Shown: in pieces, positions 40,057 to 49,157 of the stretch
Layout: every line of letters begins with the position of its first letter
Numbering within the stretch: position 1 is the stretch's first letter
From: Amycolatopsis sp. CA-230715
GTDB lineage: Bacteria > Actinomycetota > Actinomycetes > Mycobacteriales > Pseudonocardiaceae
Direction: 5' to 3'
Assembly (NCBI RefSeq): GCF_018736145.1
Contig: NZ_CP059997.1
Location: forward strand, 6,633,501 to 6,697,500
DNA: 64,000 nucleotides
Notes under the pieces: generated by a model
Databases searched by the model: none
The model's input: the letters and a program-made list of their open reading frames with translations, nothing else
Told to the model about the DNA's origin: nothing
Made by a program: the position numbers and the translations under genes

Positions 40057-43000
40057 GTGCACCTCAAAAGCCTGACGCTCAAGGGCTTCAAGTCCTTCGC
40101 CTCGGCCACGACGCTGCGGTTCGAGCCCGGCATCACCTGCGTGGTGGGGCCGAACGGCTCCGGGAAGTCGAACGTGCTCGACGCGCTGCGCTGGGTAATG
40201 GGCACGCAGGGCGCCAAGGACCTGCGCGGCGGCAAGATGGAGGACGTCATCTTCGCCGGGACGGCCGGTCGCGCGCCGCTCGGCCGCGCCGAGGTGACGC
40301 TGACCATCGACAACGCCGACGGCGCGCTCCCCATCGACTACACCGAGGTCTCGATCACCCGCCGCATGTTCCGCGACGGCGCGAGCGAGTACGAGATCAA
40401 CGGCAGCGGCTGCCGCCTGATGGACGTGCAGGAACTGCTGTCGGACTCCGGTATCGGCCGCGAGATGCACGTCATCGTCGGGCAGGGGCAGCTTTCGCAG
40501 ATCCTGGAGGCCAAACCCGAGGAGCGCCGCGCCTTCATCGAAGAGGCCGCGGGTGTGCTGAAACACCGCAAGCGCAAGGAAAAGGCGCTGCGGAAGCTCA
40601 ACGCGATGCAGGCGAACCTCGACCGCCTCGGCGACCTGACCACCGAGCTGCGCCGCCAGCTCAAGCCGCTCGGCAAGCAGGCCGAGATCGCCCGCAAGGC
40701 GCAGACCGTGCAGTCCGAGTTGCGTGACTCGCGCCTCCGCCTGCTCGCCGACGACCTGGTGACCCAGCGCGCCGACATCGCCCGCGAAGAGGCCGACGAG
40801 AGCGCCGCGCGTGCCCGCAGGGGCGAGGTCGAGCTGGCACTCGAAACCGTCACGGCGGAAGAGCAGCATCTCGAGTCTTCGCTCGCCGAGGACGCGCCGA
40901 GGCTCGCTGCCGCCCAGGACACCTGGTACAAGCTCTCCGCGCTGGCCGAGCGCCTGCGCGGCACGGTCCGGCTCGCGGTCGAGCGCCAGCGGCACCTGTC
41001 CGCCGAGGTGCCGACCGGCTCCAGCGGACGGGACCCGGAGGAACTGCTCGCCGAGGCCGAAGCCGCGGCCGAGCGCGAAGAGGAGCTGAACGAGGCCGTC
41101 GCCGAAGCTCGGTCGATGCTTTCGCAGACCGTGCAGCGCCGCGAGCAGCTCGAACACGCCGTGCAGGCCGCGGAAAAGGCGCACATGGCCGCCGTCCGCG
41201 CGATCGCCGACCGGCGCGAAGGGCTCGCCAAGCTCACCGGTCAGGTCGAGGCGCTGCGCAGCAAGAACGGCGCCACCTCCGACGAGATCGAACGGCTCAC
41301 CGTCTCCATCGACGAGGCGAACGCGCGCGCCGAGCAAGCCGCCGAAGAACTCGAAGAGGCGCGCGCGGAGGGTGGCGTCGAGGAGTCCGACGACGCCGGG
41401 CTCCAGGAACGCCACGACAGGGCGGTCGAAGCGAACAACGCGGCGAAGGCCAGGGTCGAGGAACTGGTCAAGGCCGAGCGCACCGCCGAACGGGACATCG
41501 CCTCGGAAAAGGCCAGGGTCGACGCGCTGTCGATGGGCCTCAAGCGCAAGGACGGCGCGGGCGCGCTGCTCGGCGCCGCCGACACCCTGCCCGGCCTGCT
41601 CGGCTCGGTCGCCGCGCTGCTGACCGTCGACGCGGGCTACGAGGTCGCGCTCGCCGCGGCGCTCGGCCCGGTCGCGGACGCGGTCGCGGTGGCGGGCGGC
41701 GAGGACGCGATCGCCGCGCTGAAGTACCTGAAGGCGGAGGATTCCGGCCGCGCCGGCGTTTTGCTCGGCGGCCAGGAGTACACAGTGGACACCGGCGGCC
41801 TGCCGTCGCTGCCGCCCGGCGCGCGATGGGCGCGCGAGGTCGTCAACGCGCCGGAGCAGCTGCGCCCCGCGGTCGAGCGCGCGCTGGACCGGGTGGCCAT
41901 TGTGGACGGTCTGGACGAGGCGCGGCGGCTCGTCGCGGTGCATCCCGAGATCAGCACGGTGACCGCGGACGGCGACGTGTTCGGCGCGCACTGGGCGGTC
42001 GGCGGATCGGCGCGCGCGGAGAGCGTGATCGAGGTGCAGGCCGCCGTCGACGAGGCGCAGGACCGCATGCTCGCCGCGGAACGCGCGCTCGAACGCACCA
42101 CCGCCGAACTGGAAGGCGCTCGCGCGGAGCAGCAGTCGCGCCGCGACGAGGTCGGCCAGGCGAAGGACGCGCTCGGCGAGGCGAAGGTGCGGCGGGCCCG
42201 GTCCGGCGAGCGGCTCAACCGCATGCAGCAGGCGGCGCGATCGGCCGAGGCCGAGGTCACCCGCCTGCGCGAGCAGCGCGCGAAGGTGGAGAGCAGCAGG
42301 GAAGAGGCGCTCGCCCGGCTCGCCGAGCTGGAGGACAGGCTCAACGCCGTCGCCGAGGAACAGGACTTCGAGGAAGACCCCGACACCACCGAACGCGACC
42401 AGGCCGCCGACGAACTCGCGGTGGTGCGCCAGGAAGAGGTCGAGGCGCGGCTTTCACTGCGCACCGCGGAGGAGCGCGTCCGCGGTATCGCGGGCAAGGC
42501 GGATTCCCTGCGCCGCGCGGCTTACGCCGAGCAACAGGCCCGCGAACGGGCTGAAAAGGCCCGCGTGGCAAGGGAACGCGGCGCCGCGATCGCCGCAGCC
42601 GTGGTCAACGGCGGTGAGCTCGCGTTGCAGCGCATCGAGGTTTCGGTGCAGCGCGCGGCCGCCGAACGCGATCAGGCGCAGGCGATGCGCACCGAGCGGG
42701 AGTCCGCGCTGGCGCAGATCCGCAGCCGCGTCCGCGAGCTGACCGGTGAGCTGGAGAAGCTGACCGACGCCGTGCACCGCGACGAGGTGCTCCGCGCCGA
42801 GCAGCGGCTTCGCCTGGAACAGCTGGAAACGAAGATCTCCGAGGAGTTCGGGATCGGGCTCGAAGACCTCGTCACCGAGTACGGCCCCGATGTCCCGGTG
42901 CCGCCCAGCGCGGGTGAGATCGCCGAGTACGAGGAGCTGAAGGAACGCGGCGAGGCCGTGTCGGCACCGCCCGCGATCCCGTACGACCGCGCGACCCAGC

Positions 43001-43719
43001 AGCGCCGGGCCAAGCGCGCGGAGAAGGACCTGGCCTTGCTGGGCAAGGTGAACCCGCTCGCGCTCGAAGAGTTCGCCGCGCTCGAAGAGCGGTACAAGTT
43101 CCTCTCGACGCAGCTCGAAGACCTGAAGGCGACGCGAAAGGACCTCCTCACCGTCATCAAGGAGGTCGACGACAAGATCCTCGAGGTCTTCAGCTCGGCC
43201 TACACCGATGTCGCGCGCGAGTTCGAAATCGTGTTCTCCGTGCTGTTCCCCGGCGGTGAGGGGCGCATGGTGCTCACCGAGCCCGACGACCTGCTCGCCA
43301 CCGGCGTCGACGTCGAAGCGCGCCCGCCGGGCAAGAAGGTGAAGCGGCTGTCGCTGCTTTCAGGTGGCGAGAAGTCGCTCGTGGCGGTGGCGATGCTGGT
43401 CGCGATCTTCCGCGCCCGCCCGTCGCCGTTCTACGTGATGGACGAGGTCGAGGCGGCGCTCGACGACACCAACATGCGGCGCCTCATCAGCCTCCTCGAG
43501 CAGCTGCGGGACGCGTCGCAGCTGATCATCATCACGCACCAGAAGCCGACCATGGAGATCGCCGACGCGCTCTACGGCGTGAGCATGCAGGGCGACGGCA
43601 TCACGAAGGTCATCTCGCAGCGCCTGCGCGCCGAAAAGGTCGAGCAGTCCGACAAGAGCGAGGCCGTCGAAAAGCCCGAGTCGGCCGAGCGGACCGAGCC
43701 GTCCACCACTCCGAGCTGA
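40057..43719 (+). CDS. smc: Chromosome segregation protein SMC
   Basis: A 1220-residue condensin ATPase. Walker A GPNGSGKSNVLDALRWVMG is at the N-terminus (about residue 32). Long coiled coils (about 170-500 and 690-1020) flank the hinge (about 515-680, ALLGAADTLPGLLGSVAALL … VFGAHWAVGGSARAESV). The C-terminal head has the ABC signature LSLLSGGEKSLVAVAMLVAIF and Walker B FYVMDEVEAALDD. An acidic Glu/Ser/Lys tail ends it. GTG at 40057 with GAAGGAAG upstream. It organises and segregates chromosomes together with ScpA/ScpB, which are not in the window. Confidence 0.97.
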   Translation: MHLKSLTLKGFKSFASATTLRFEPGITCVVGPNGSGKSNVLDALRWVMGTQGAKDLRGGKMEDVIFAGTAGRAPLGRAEVTLTIDNADGALPIDYTEVSITRRMFRDGASEYEINGSGCRLMDVQELLSDSGIGREMHVIVGQGQLSQILEAKPEERRAFIEEAAGVLKHRKRKEKALRKLNAMQANLDRLGDLTTELRRQLKPLGKQAEIARKAQTVQSELRDSRLRLLADDLVTQRADIAREEADESAARARRGEVELALETVTAEEQHLESSLAEDAPRLAAAQDTWYKLSALAERLRGTVRLAVERQRHLSAEVPTGSSGRDPEELLAEAEAAAEREEELNEAVAEARSMLSQTVQRREQLEHAVQAAEKAHMAAVRAIADRREGLAKLTGQVEALRSKNGATSDEIERLTVSIDEANARAEQAAEELEEARAEGGVEESDDAGLQERHDRAVEANNAAKARVEELVKAERTAERDIASEKARVDALSMGLKRKDGAGALLGAADTLPGLLGSVAALLTVDAGYEVALAAALGPVADAVAVAGGEDAIAALKYLKAEDSGRAGVLLGGQEYTVDTGGLPSLPPGARWAREVVNAPEQLRPAVERALDRVAIVDGLDEARRLVAVHPEISTVTADGDVFGAHWAVGGSARAESVIEVQAAVDEAQDRMLAAERALERTTAELEGARAEQQSRRDEVGQAKDALGEAKVRRARSGERLNRMQQAARSAEAEVTRLREQRAKVESSREEALARLAELEDRLNAVAEEQDFEEDPDTTERDQAADELAVVRQEEVEARLSLRTAEERVRGIAGKADSLRRAAYAEQQARERAEKARVARERGAAIAAAVVNGGELALQRIEVSVQRAAAERDQAQAMRTERESALAQIRSRVRELTGELEKLTDAVHRDEVLRAEQRLRLEQLETKISEEFGIGLEDLVTEYGPDVPVPPSAGEIAEYEELKERGEAVSAPPAIPYDRATQQRRAKRAEKDLALLGKVNPLALEEFAALEERYKFLSTQLEDLKATRKDLLTVIKEVDDKILEVFSSAYTDVAREFEIVFSVLFPGGEGRMVLTEPDDLLATGVDVEARPPGKKVKRLSLLSGGEKSLVAVAMLVAIFRARPSPFYVMDEVEAALDDTNMRRLISLLEQLRDASQLIIITHQKPTMEIADALYGVSMQGDGITKVISQRLRAEKVEQSDKSEAVEKPESAERTEPSTTPS

Positions 43720-43742
43720 GATCCGCGGACCGGAGCCGCACG

Positions 43743-43793
43743 CCCCGAAGGTGACCTTCGCGGCGCTGGCTGCCCCGAAGGTCACCTTCGGGG
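43743..43793. repeat. Palindromic repeat array 4 (two copies)
   Basis: Two copies at 43743-43763 (one base changed in the right arm, TTCGCGG) and 43773-43793, 23 bp after the smc stop. They are the only hairpins between smc and the next gene and may end smc transcription. Confidence 0.8.
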
Positions 43794-43979
43794 CAGGGAA
43801 CAGGCGGGGTCCCGCCCGCCCGGCATGCCCCCCGTTCGGGTGACCCCCGAGGTGAAGGTCGCCCTGTCAAGGGCTGACTCACCCATGTGGCGCTAGACAC
43901 ATTGCTTAACGTGCTTTTTACTTCGAGAAATCGATTACTCGTCTCTCTGACCCCATCCCGACGATCAGGAGTCCTCGCC

Positions 43980-46577
43980 GTGACCTGGATACCCCCTGCC
44001 CAAAAACGGCCGCCGAGACCCCGGCGTGGCCTCGTCACGCTCACCCTCGCCGCGCTCGCCGCGCTGACCGTCGTGGCGGCCCCGTCAGCGCTCGCCGCAC
44101 CCAACGACGCCGCCGCCGCGCGCGCGACCCCGCTCGCGAAGGGGCCGATCGGCTGGGACGTCTACCGCCAGCTCGACGGCATGGAACGGATGCGGCCTGG
44201 CGAGCAGGTCCGCCAGTTCTCCAGCTTCGACCGCACCGGCGGCAACGAGGACGGCTTCGCCGGTGCCTACTCGTGCCTGACCCACGAGACCGACGGCCAG
44301 TGCGTCATCGCCGACGCGCACGGCGCGGGCGAGATCTCGTCGATCTGGTTCACCTATGCCGCGAACTCGGTCGCCCCGATCGGCAACATCAGGATCGAGC
44401 TCGACGGCCGCGTCGTGCTGCAGGCCAACCTGCAGGACCTGGTGAACGGCAGGAAGGGCGCGCCGTTCGTCTGGCCGCTGGTCGGGAACTCGCAGGACAC
44501 CATGGGTGGCACGGTGATCAAGGTGCCGATGCCGTACACCCGCTCGATGCGGATCGTCACGCAGAACAACCCGCACTTCTACCACGTGGCGTACCGCCAG
44601 TTCGCCGACGCGGCGGGCGTCCGCACGTTCGACCCGTCGGACAAGGCGCTCGACGTGGTCAACCGGCTGCGCGGGTACGGCGTCAACGACCCGAAGCCGC
44701 CCGCGCCGGGCGCGCAGACGGACACCGCGGGCATCGCGCTGGCGCCGGGCGCGTCGATGTCGATACCGGCACCGGACGGCCCGCGCCAGATCAGCCAGCT
44801 CCAGATGCGGCTGCCGCAGGCGGTCGCCAGCCCGATGGTCTACGACGACGGCAGGGCGTTCGCGCCCGGCAGCAGCTCGTTCACGATGGGCATCTCGCCG
44901 GCGAACCAGGGCATCCGGCTGACGCGGCGGTACGACCAGGGAATCGGGCACCAGCGGGCGAATCTGCTGATCGACGGCAAGCAGGCGGGTGAGTGGACGA
45001 GCGGGCCCTCCGTCGGGGGACGCTGGGGCGAACAGACCATCGAGGTTCCGCCGTCGCTCACCGCGGGCAAGTCCAGGATCACCGTGACCAACACGTTCGT
45101 CTCGTCCGACTACGACGTCAACGAGTTCCGCTACGTCGCGCACAGCAAGCTCGGCGGTGGCTGGGTGCTGTCCGACATCATGGACGTCGGCCCGAACCAC
45201 CCCGGCGAGGAAGCGGCCCACGGCTACAAGATCCTCGGTGGGACATGGGAAGGGCTCGGCAGCTCGCGGTTCGACGTGCCCGCCGCGCAGGTCACCGCGA
45301 CCGACCAGTTGCTGGAGGGGCTGCGGTTGCGGATCACCTTCGACGGGCAGACCACTGTGGACAGTCCGGTCGGCGAGTTCTTCGGGTCGGGGCTCGGCAA
45401 GTACGCCACCAAGTCGCTGATGACCTCGATCGACACCACCGAGAACGGCGCCTTCACGTCGTGGTATCCGATGCCCTACGGCAAGAACGCGAAGATCGAG
45501 CTGGTGAACACCTCGCCGGTCGCGGTCACCGCCGGGTCGGTCGCGGTCACCTCCGCGCCGGATCCGTCGTTGCCCGCCGATCTCTCGAAGGGCGGCACGC
45601 ACGGGTACTTCAACGCCACGCACCACCGCGCGGACACCGTGCAGGGCCAGGAGTGGAACTTCCTGACCGCGCAGGGCCGGGGCGTGTTCTACGGGGTCAC
45701 CACGAACATGCGCGGGCACATCCCGCCGGGCCCGGTACACCAGATGAACTTCCTCGAAGGCGACGAGCGCGTCTACGTGGACGGGTCACGGAGCCCGAGC
45801 GAGATCGGCACCGGCACGGAGGACTTCTACGAATCCGGCTGGTACTTCATGGATGCCGAAGCGGGCAACCGGGAAGGCGTCACGTACTCGATGCCGCAGG
45901 CCGGTCTGGTGAGCCACGAAACGGCCGCCGACGGCTGCCAGTACGTGTGCCTCAACGCCTACCGGACGCTGATGGCGGACGCGGTGCCGTTCGGCAAGGG
46001 CATCGAGTTCGACATCGAGCACGGCGGCGATTCGGACCAGCCCGCGGAGTACAGCTCCACCGCCTACTGGTACGGCAACACCGGGCCGTCACTGGAGCAG
46101 TCCGATTTCGTGGACATCGCGGACCCGGCGAGCAGGGCGTTGCACGGGTACACCGCGGACGCCGAGGAAACGGCGTCGCTGACGTCGACCTTCGAAGGCA
46201 AGGAAGACCGCAGCCCGGTCACCGGAACGGTCTCGTCGTCGACCGGCCCCGTGCAGTTCACGGTCGCGGTTTCGAAGCCGAACTCGGGCCTGCGGCTGCA
46301 CCGGGTCGGCGACCAGGACGCCGGGTTCCAGCGGGCGAACGTGTTCGTGGACAACCGGTACGTCGGCGAGTGGTACCAGCCACTGAAGAACAGCTTCTCC
46401 CGGTGGCTGGAGGATTCGTTCGACGTCCCGGCTTCGTTCACCGCGGGGAAGGCGGCCGTGCAGGTGCGGTTCGAACCGATCGACGGCGCTCCCGCCTGGA
46501 CGGGTTCGCGCTACACCGCCCTTTCCCAGCTCGGTGACAACGCGAAGGGAGCTTCTAGACCGTCCAATCAGGACTGA
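43980..46577 (+). CDS. Secreted DUF2961/GH172-family glycoside hydrolase
   Basis: An 865-residue exported protein: basic start and signal peptide (MTWIPPAQKRPPRPRRG … APSALAAP, about 40 residues), then a DUF2961 module, now classed as GH172. The N-terminal jelly roll includes GEISSIWFTYAANS and GRVVLQANLQDLV; the core motif IGTGTEDFYESGWYF (about residue 610) carries the acidic residues expected at the active site. Two related accessory segments, GIRLTRRYDQGIGHQRANLLID and GLRLHRVGDQDAGFQRANVFVD, look like duplicated DUF2961 beta domains. Characterised GH172 enzymes act on fructofuranosides or D-arabinofuranosides, so arabinan of the cell wall is a possible substrate. GTG start with AGGAG 9 bases upstream. 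Confidence 0.82.
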   Translation: MTWIPPAQKRPPRPRRGLVTLTLAALAALTVVAAPSALAAPNDAAAARATPLAKGPIGWDVYRQLDGMERMRPGEQVRQFSSFDRTGGNEDGFAGAYSCLTHETDGQCVIADAHGAGEISSIWFTYAANSVAPIGNIRIELDGRVVLQANLQDLVNGRKGAPFVWPLVGNSQDTMGGTVIKVPMPYTRSMRIVTQNNPHFYHVAYRQFADAAGVRTFDPSDKALDVVNRLRGYGVNDPKPPAPGAQTDTAGIALAPGASMSIPAPDGPRQISQLQMRLPQAVASPMVYDDGRAFAPGSSSFTMGISPANQGIRLTRRYDQGIGHQRANLLIDGKQAGEWTSGPSVGGRWGEQTIEVPPSLTAGKSRITVTNTFVSSDYDVNEFRYVAHSKLGGGWVLSDIMDVGPNHPGEEAAHGYKILGGTWEGLGSSRFDVPAAQVTATDQLLEGLRLRITFDGQTTVDSPVGEFFGSGLGKYATKSLMTSIDTTENGAFTSWYPMPYGKNAKIELVNTSPVAVTAGSVAVTSAPDPSLPADLSKGGTHGYFNATHHRADTVQGQEWNFLTAQGRGVFYGVTTNMRGHIPPGPVHQMNFLEGDERVYVDGSRSPSEIGTGTEDFYESGWYFMDAEAGNREGVTYSMPQAGLVSHETAADGCQYVCLNAYRTLMADAVPFGKGIEFDIEHGGDSDQPAEYSSTAYWYGNTGPSLEQSDFVDIADPASRALHGYTADAEETASLTSTFEGKEDRSPVTGTVSSSTGPVQFTVAVSKPNSGLRLHRVGDQDAGFQRANVFVDNRYVGEWYQPLKNSFSRWLEDSFDVPASFTAGKAAVQVRFEPIDGAPAWTGSRYTALSQLGDNAKGASRPSNQD

Positions 46578-46586
46578 TCTGAGTGG

Positions 46587-46619
46587 AACGGCGGGCGCCT
46601 TCGCGAAGGCCCCGCCGTT
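46587..46619. terminator. Bidirectional hairpin after GH172 gene
   Basis: AACGGCGGG (46587-46595) pairs with CCCGCCGTT (46611-46619) around an inner stem GCCTTCGCGAAGGC, followed by a T-run. It lies between the convergent stops at 46577 and 46626. Confidence 0.8.
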
Positions 46620-46625
46620 TTCTCC

Positions 46626-47384
46626 TCACTGTGCTGACGAGAAAAGTGCTTCCGCGTCGGCGATCGCCCGCGCCAGCACCGCCGGTTCGGTGGTGAGGCT
46701 TTGGACGATCGCGTCGACCTCCCGCAGCCCTGCCCGAGCGAGCAGGGTTTTCTCGTTGGTGACCCATTCCCCGCGCGCGGCCAGTACGGCGTGCGCGGTC
46801 TGCGTCGCGGCCGTGGCGAGCGCGCCCGCGACCTCGGTGAGCCGCCCGCGGGGCGCGTGGTTCGCCTTGGCGTAGGTCAGGGTCATCGCCGCGGCGCCCC
46901 GCCAGTGCTCCGGCGCGGTTTTCCGCAGTGCGTCCGGGTATTCCGGTTTTGGCAGCGCGCCGCGCAGGACCTGGTTGATGGCGAGTTCGCCGACCACGAG
47001 GTAGCTCGGGATCCCGGCGAGGTGGAAGGCGAGCGGTTCCCAGTGGAACCGGCCCCGCTCGGCTTCGGCCAGCTCGTGCTCGACCACGTCGAGATCCCGG
47101 TAGTGGACGTCGACGGCGCGGCTGTCGACCGTGAGCCAGGCGCCGCCGTTGAAGACGCCACCGCCCCAGCCGCCGATCTCGGACACTTCGCCTTCGTGGC
47201 CGAGTGCGCGCAGTGTGGCGGGGGAGAACTCGCCCCGGTAGTAGATCGCCAGGTCCCAGTCGCTGTCCGGCCGCTCGGTGCCCTTGGCGCGGGAACCGCC
47301 GAGGGTGACCGCCCGCACCGCGGGCAGCCCCGCGAGCTGGTCGGCGAGCCGGTCGAGGAATTCCTGGTCGGTGTTTTCCGGCAT
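46626..47384 (-). CDS. Nucleotidyltransferase-fold protein (MNT/kanamycin nucleotidyltransferase type)
   Basis: A 252-residue protein whose N-terminal domain has the pol-beta-type nucleotidyltransferase signature GGSRAKGTERPDSDWDLAIYY (GS … DxD, about residues 29-48) with a third acidic residue in AVDVHYRD. A helical C-terminal domain follows (NHAPRGRLTEVAGAL …). Such stand-alone enzymes may modify aminoglycosides, proteins or RNA. The substrate is unknown and no HEPN antitoxin/toxin partner is adjacent. The ATG at 47384 is chosen; an in-frame GTG 42 bases upstream is possible and neither has a good ribosome site. Confidence 0.72.
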   Translation of the reverse strand: MPENTDQEFLDRLADQLAGLPAVRAVTLGGSRAKGTERPDSDWDLAIYYRGEFSPATLRALGHEGEVSEIGGWGGGVFNGGAWLTVDSRAVDVHYRDLDVVEHELAEAERGRFHWEPLAFHLAGIPSYLVVGELAINQVLRGALPKPEYPDALRKTAPEHWRGAAAMTLTYAKANHAPRGRLTEVAGALATAATQTAHAVLAARGEWVTNEKTLLARAGLREVDAIVQSLTTEPAVLARAIADAEALFSSAQ

Positions 47385-47497
47385 GGGTAAAGAAAAACCC
47401 TTCGGTGAAGTGATCGATGTGGACACGCGCCATCAGCGGACGGAGAGGACACGTCCGCGCGGGGATGGCCGGTGATCACTTCATGCCGGACACGATA

Positions 47498-47527
47498 GCA
47501 CCGGCCGGAGGCTCCTCCGGCCGGTGC
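47498..47527 (-). terminator. Hairpin after symporter gene
   Basis: A perfect 13-bp stem GCACCGGCCGGAG (47498-47510) / CTCCGGCCGGTGC (47515-47527) with a 4-base loop, 7 bp after the stop at 47535. Confidence 0.7.
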
Positions 47528-47534
47528 GCGTGCG

Positions 47535-49094
47535 TCAGGCCGCTTCCTCGGCGGCGGTCTCGTCCGGCTTGGTCGACAGGGCTTCCGCGGCGCGCGGGTC
47601 GTCGCCGCGGTGGCGGAGCGAGAGCAGCCCGCCGACCACCAGCGTGATGAGCACGCCGAGCAGCGTGTACCACGGGAAGGCCAGCACCACCGGCTTCCCG
47701 CCCGGGGACGGCGCGATCTTCACGCCGAGCACCACGAACGCCATCACGGCCACCGTCGCGATGAACGCGATGATCGCGTCGAGCTGGCGCGCCCGCTTGA
47801 TCCACATGCCGAGCAGGAAGGCGCCGAGCAGCGCGCCGTAGGTGTAGCCGGTGATCGCCAGCCCCTGCTCGATCACCGGATTGTCCTTGCTGGTGAACAA
47901 GGACGCGAACACCGCGAACACCACCGCCCACACCAGCGTCCAGATCCGGCCGTGGCGCAGCAGCTTCGAGTCCTCGGCCTTGCGCTTGGTGAACCGCTGG
48001 TAGAGGTCGGCGACGGTGGAGTTGGACAGCGCGTTGAGCGCGGAGGCGAGCGCGCCCATGGTGGAGGCCAGGATCGCCGCGATCAGCAGCCCCGCAACGC
48101 CGACCGGCAGCTCGCTGGTGATGAACCGGGTGAACACGTCGTCGCCCTTGAGGTTCAGCTCCTTGAGCGTCTTGAACCCGTTGTGCGCCCACAGCATCGC
48201 GCCGACGAGCAGGAACAGTCCGAATTGGATGGTGACCGCGATCCCGCTGCCGATCAGCGCCTTGCGCCCGTCCTTGATGCTCCGGCAGGCCAGGAACCGC
48301 TGCACGATCAGCTGGTCCGCGCCGTGCGAGGCCATGGTGAAGATCGCGCCGCCGACCACCGCGGTGAGGAACGCGTACTGGCTGGTGAGCAGGTGCGCGA
48401 TGTCGAAGTTGAAGTCGAAGAGCTTGAAGATCCCGGCGTCCGAGGCCTTCGAGGTCCAGCCGGACGGCAGCTTCTGCGCCAGCACCACGACCGCGATCAG
48501 CGCGCCGAGGATGTAGACGCTCAGCTGGATCACGTCGACCCAGACGACCGCCTTGATCCCGCCGACGAGCGCGTAGATCAGGGTCAGCGCGGTGAGCACC
48601 ACGACGATCTGCCAGTACTGGGTGTGCAGGCCGTAGCTGGAGAGGATGTACTGGATCGGGATCGCGCCCGCGAACAGCCGCACGCCTTCGGCGAGCAGCC
48701 GCGTGATGATGAACGCGACCGAGGACACGCCCTGCATGGCGCCGCCGAACCGCTCGCCGAGGAACGCGTACGCCGTCGACTGCTTTCCCTTGAAGTAGCG
48801 GGGAAGCATGATGAACGCGACGAGCGTGCGGCCGATGATGTAGCCGAACGGGAGCTGCAGGTAGGTCAGCCCGTTGTAGTTCCCGGACGCCGCCCAGATC
48901 AGCCCCGGCGTGCTGATCACGGTCAGCGTCGAGGTTTCGGTGGCCACGATGGAAAAGCACACCGCCCACCACGGCAGGCTCCGCTCGCCGATGAAGTAGT
49001 CGGCCGCGGAGCGCTGCTTGCGGCCGACCAGCACGCCGATCAGCGGCATCGCGGCCAGGTAGACCACGATGATCACGAGATCCACTGCGTTCAT
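47535..49094 (-). CDS. Sodium:solute symporter family protein
   Basis: A 519-residue SSS-family transporter with about 13 transmembrane helices. Family marks include GRKQRSAADYFIGERSLPWW at the N-terminus, the Na+-site region FSIVATETSTLTVISTPG, GGIKAVVWVDVIQLSVYILGA and ILASTMGALASALNALSNSTVADLY. SSS members of this subgroup carry sugars, sialic acid or other carboxylates. The next gene upstream on the same strand is anmK, 63 bp away, so uptake of a cell-wall amino sugar is a reasonable inference, but the substrate is not readable from the sequence. Confidence 0.85.
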   Translation of the reverse strand: MNAVDLVIIVVYLAAMPLIGVLVGRKQRSAADYFIGERSLPWWAVCFSIVATETSTLTVISTPGLIWAASGNYNGLTYLQLPFGYIIGRTLVAFIMLPRYFKGKQSTAYAFLGERFGGAMQGVSSVAFIITRLLAEGVRLFAGAIPIQYILSSYGLHTQYWQIVVVLTALTLIYALVGGIKAVVWVDVIQLSVYILGALIAVVVLAQKLPSGWTSKASDAGIFKLFDFNFDIAHLLTSQYAFLTAVVGGAIFTMASHGADQLIVQRFLACRSIKDGRKALIGSGIAVTIQFGLFLLVGAMLWAHNGFKTLKELNLKGDDVFTRFITSELPVGVAGLLIAAILASTMGALASALNALSNSTVADLYQRFTKRKAEDSKLLRHGRIWTLVWAVVFAVFASLFTSKDNPVIEQGLAITGYTYGALLGAFLLGMWIKRARQLDAIIAFIATVAVMAFVVLGVKIAPSPGGKPVVLAFPWYTLLGVLITLVVGGLLSLRHRGDDPRAAEALSTKPDETAAEEAA

Positions 49095-49157
49095 GCGTAT
49101 CTCCTCTGATTGCTCCGGCTCACGTCGCCCCCAGGCACCGCGAGGAAAGGGATGAGC

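Noticed and set aside
39402..40334. A 310-codon minus-strand frame between acyP and smc
   Set aside because: Its codons come from the palindromic repeats (recurrent APKVTFGA-type peptide) and the antisense of smc.
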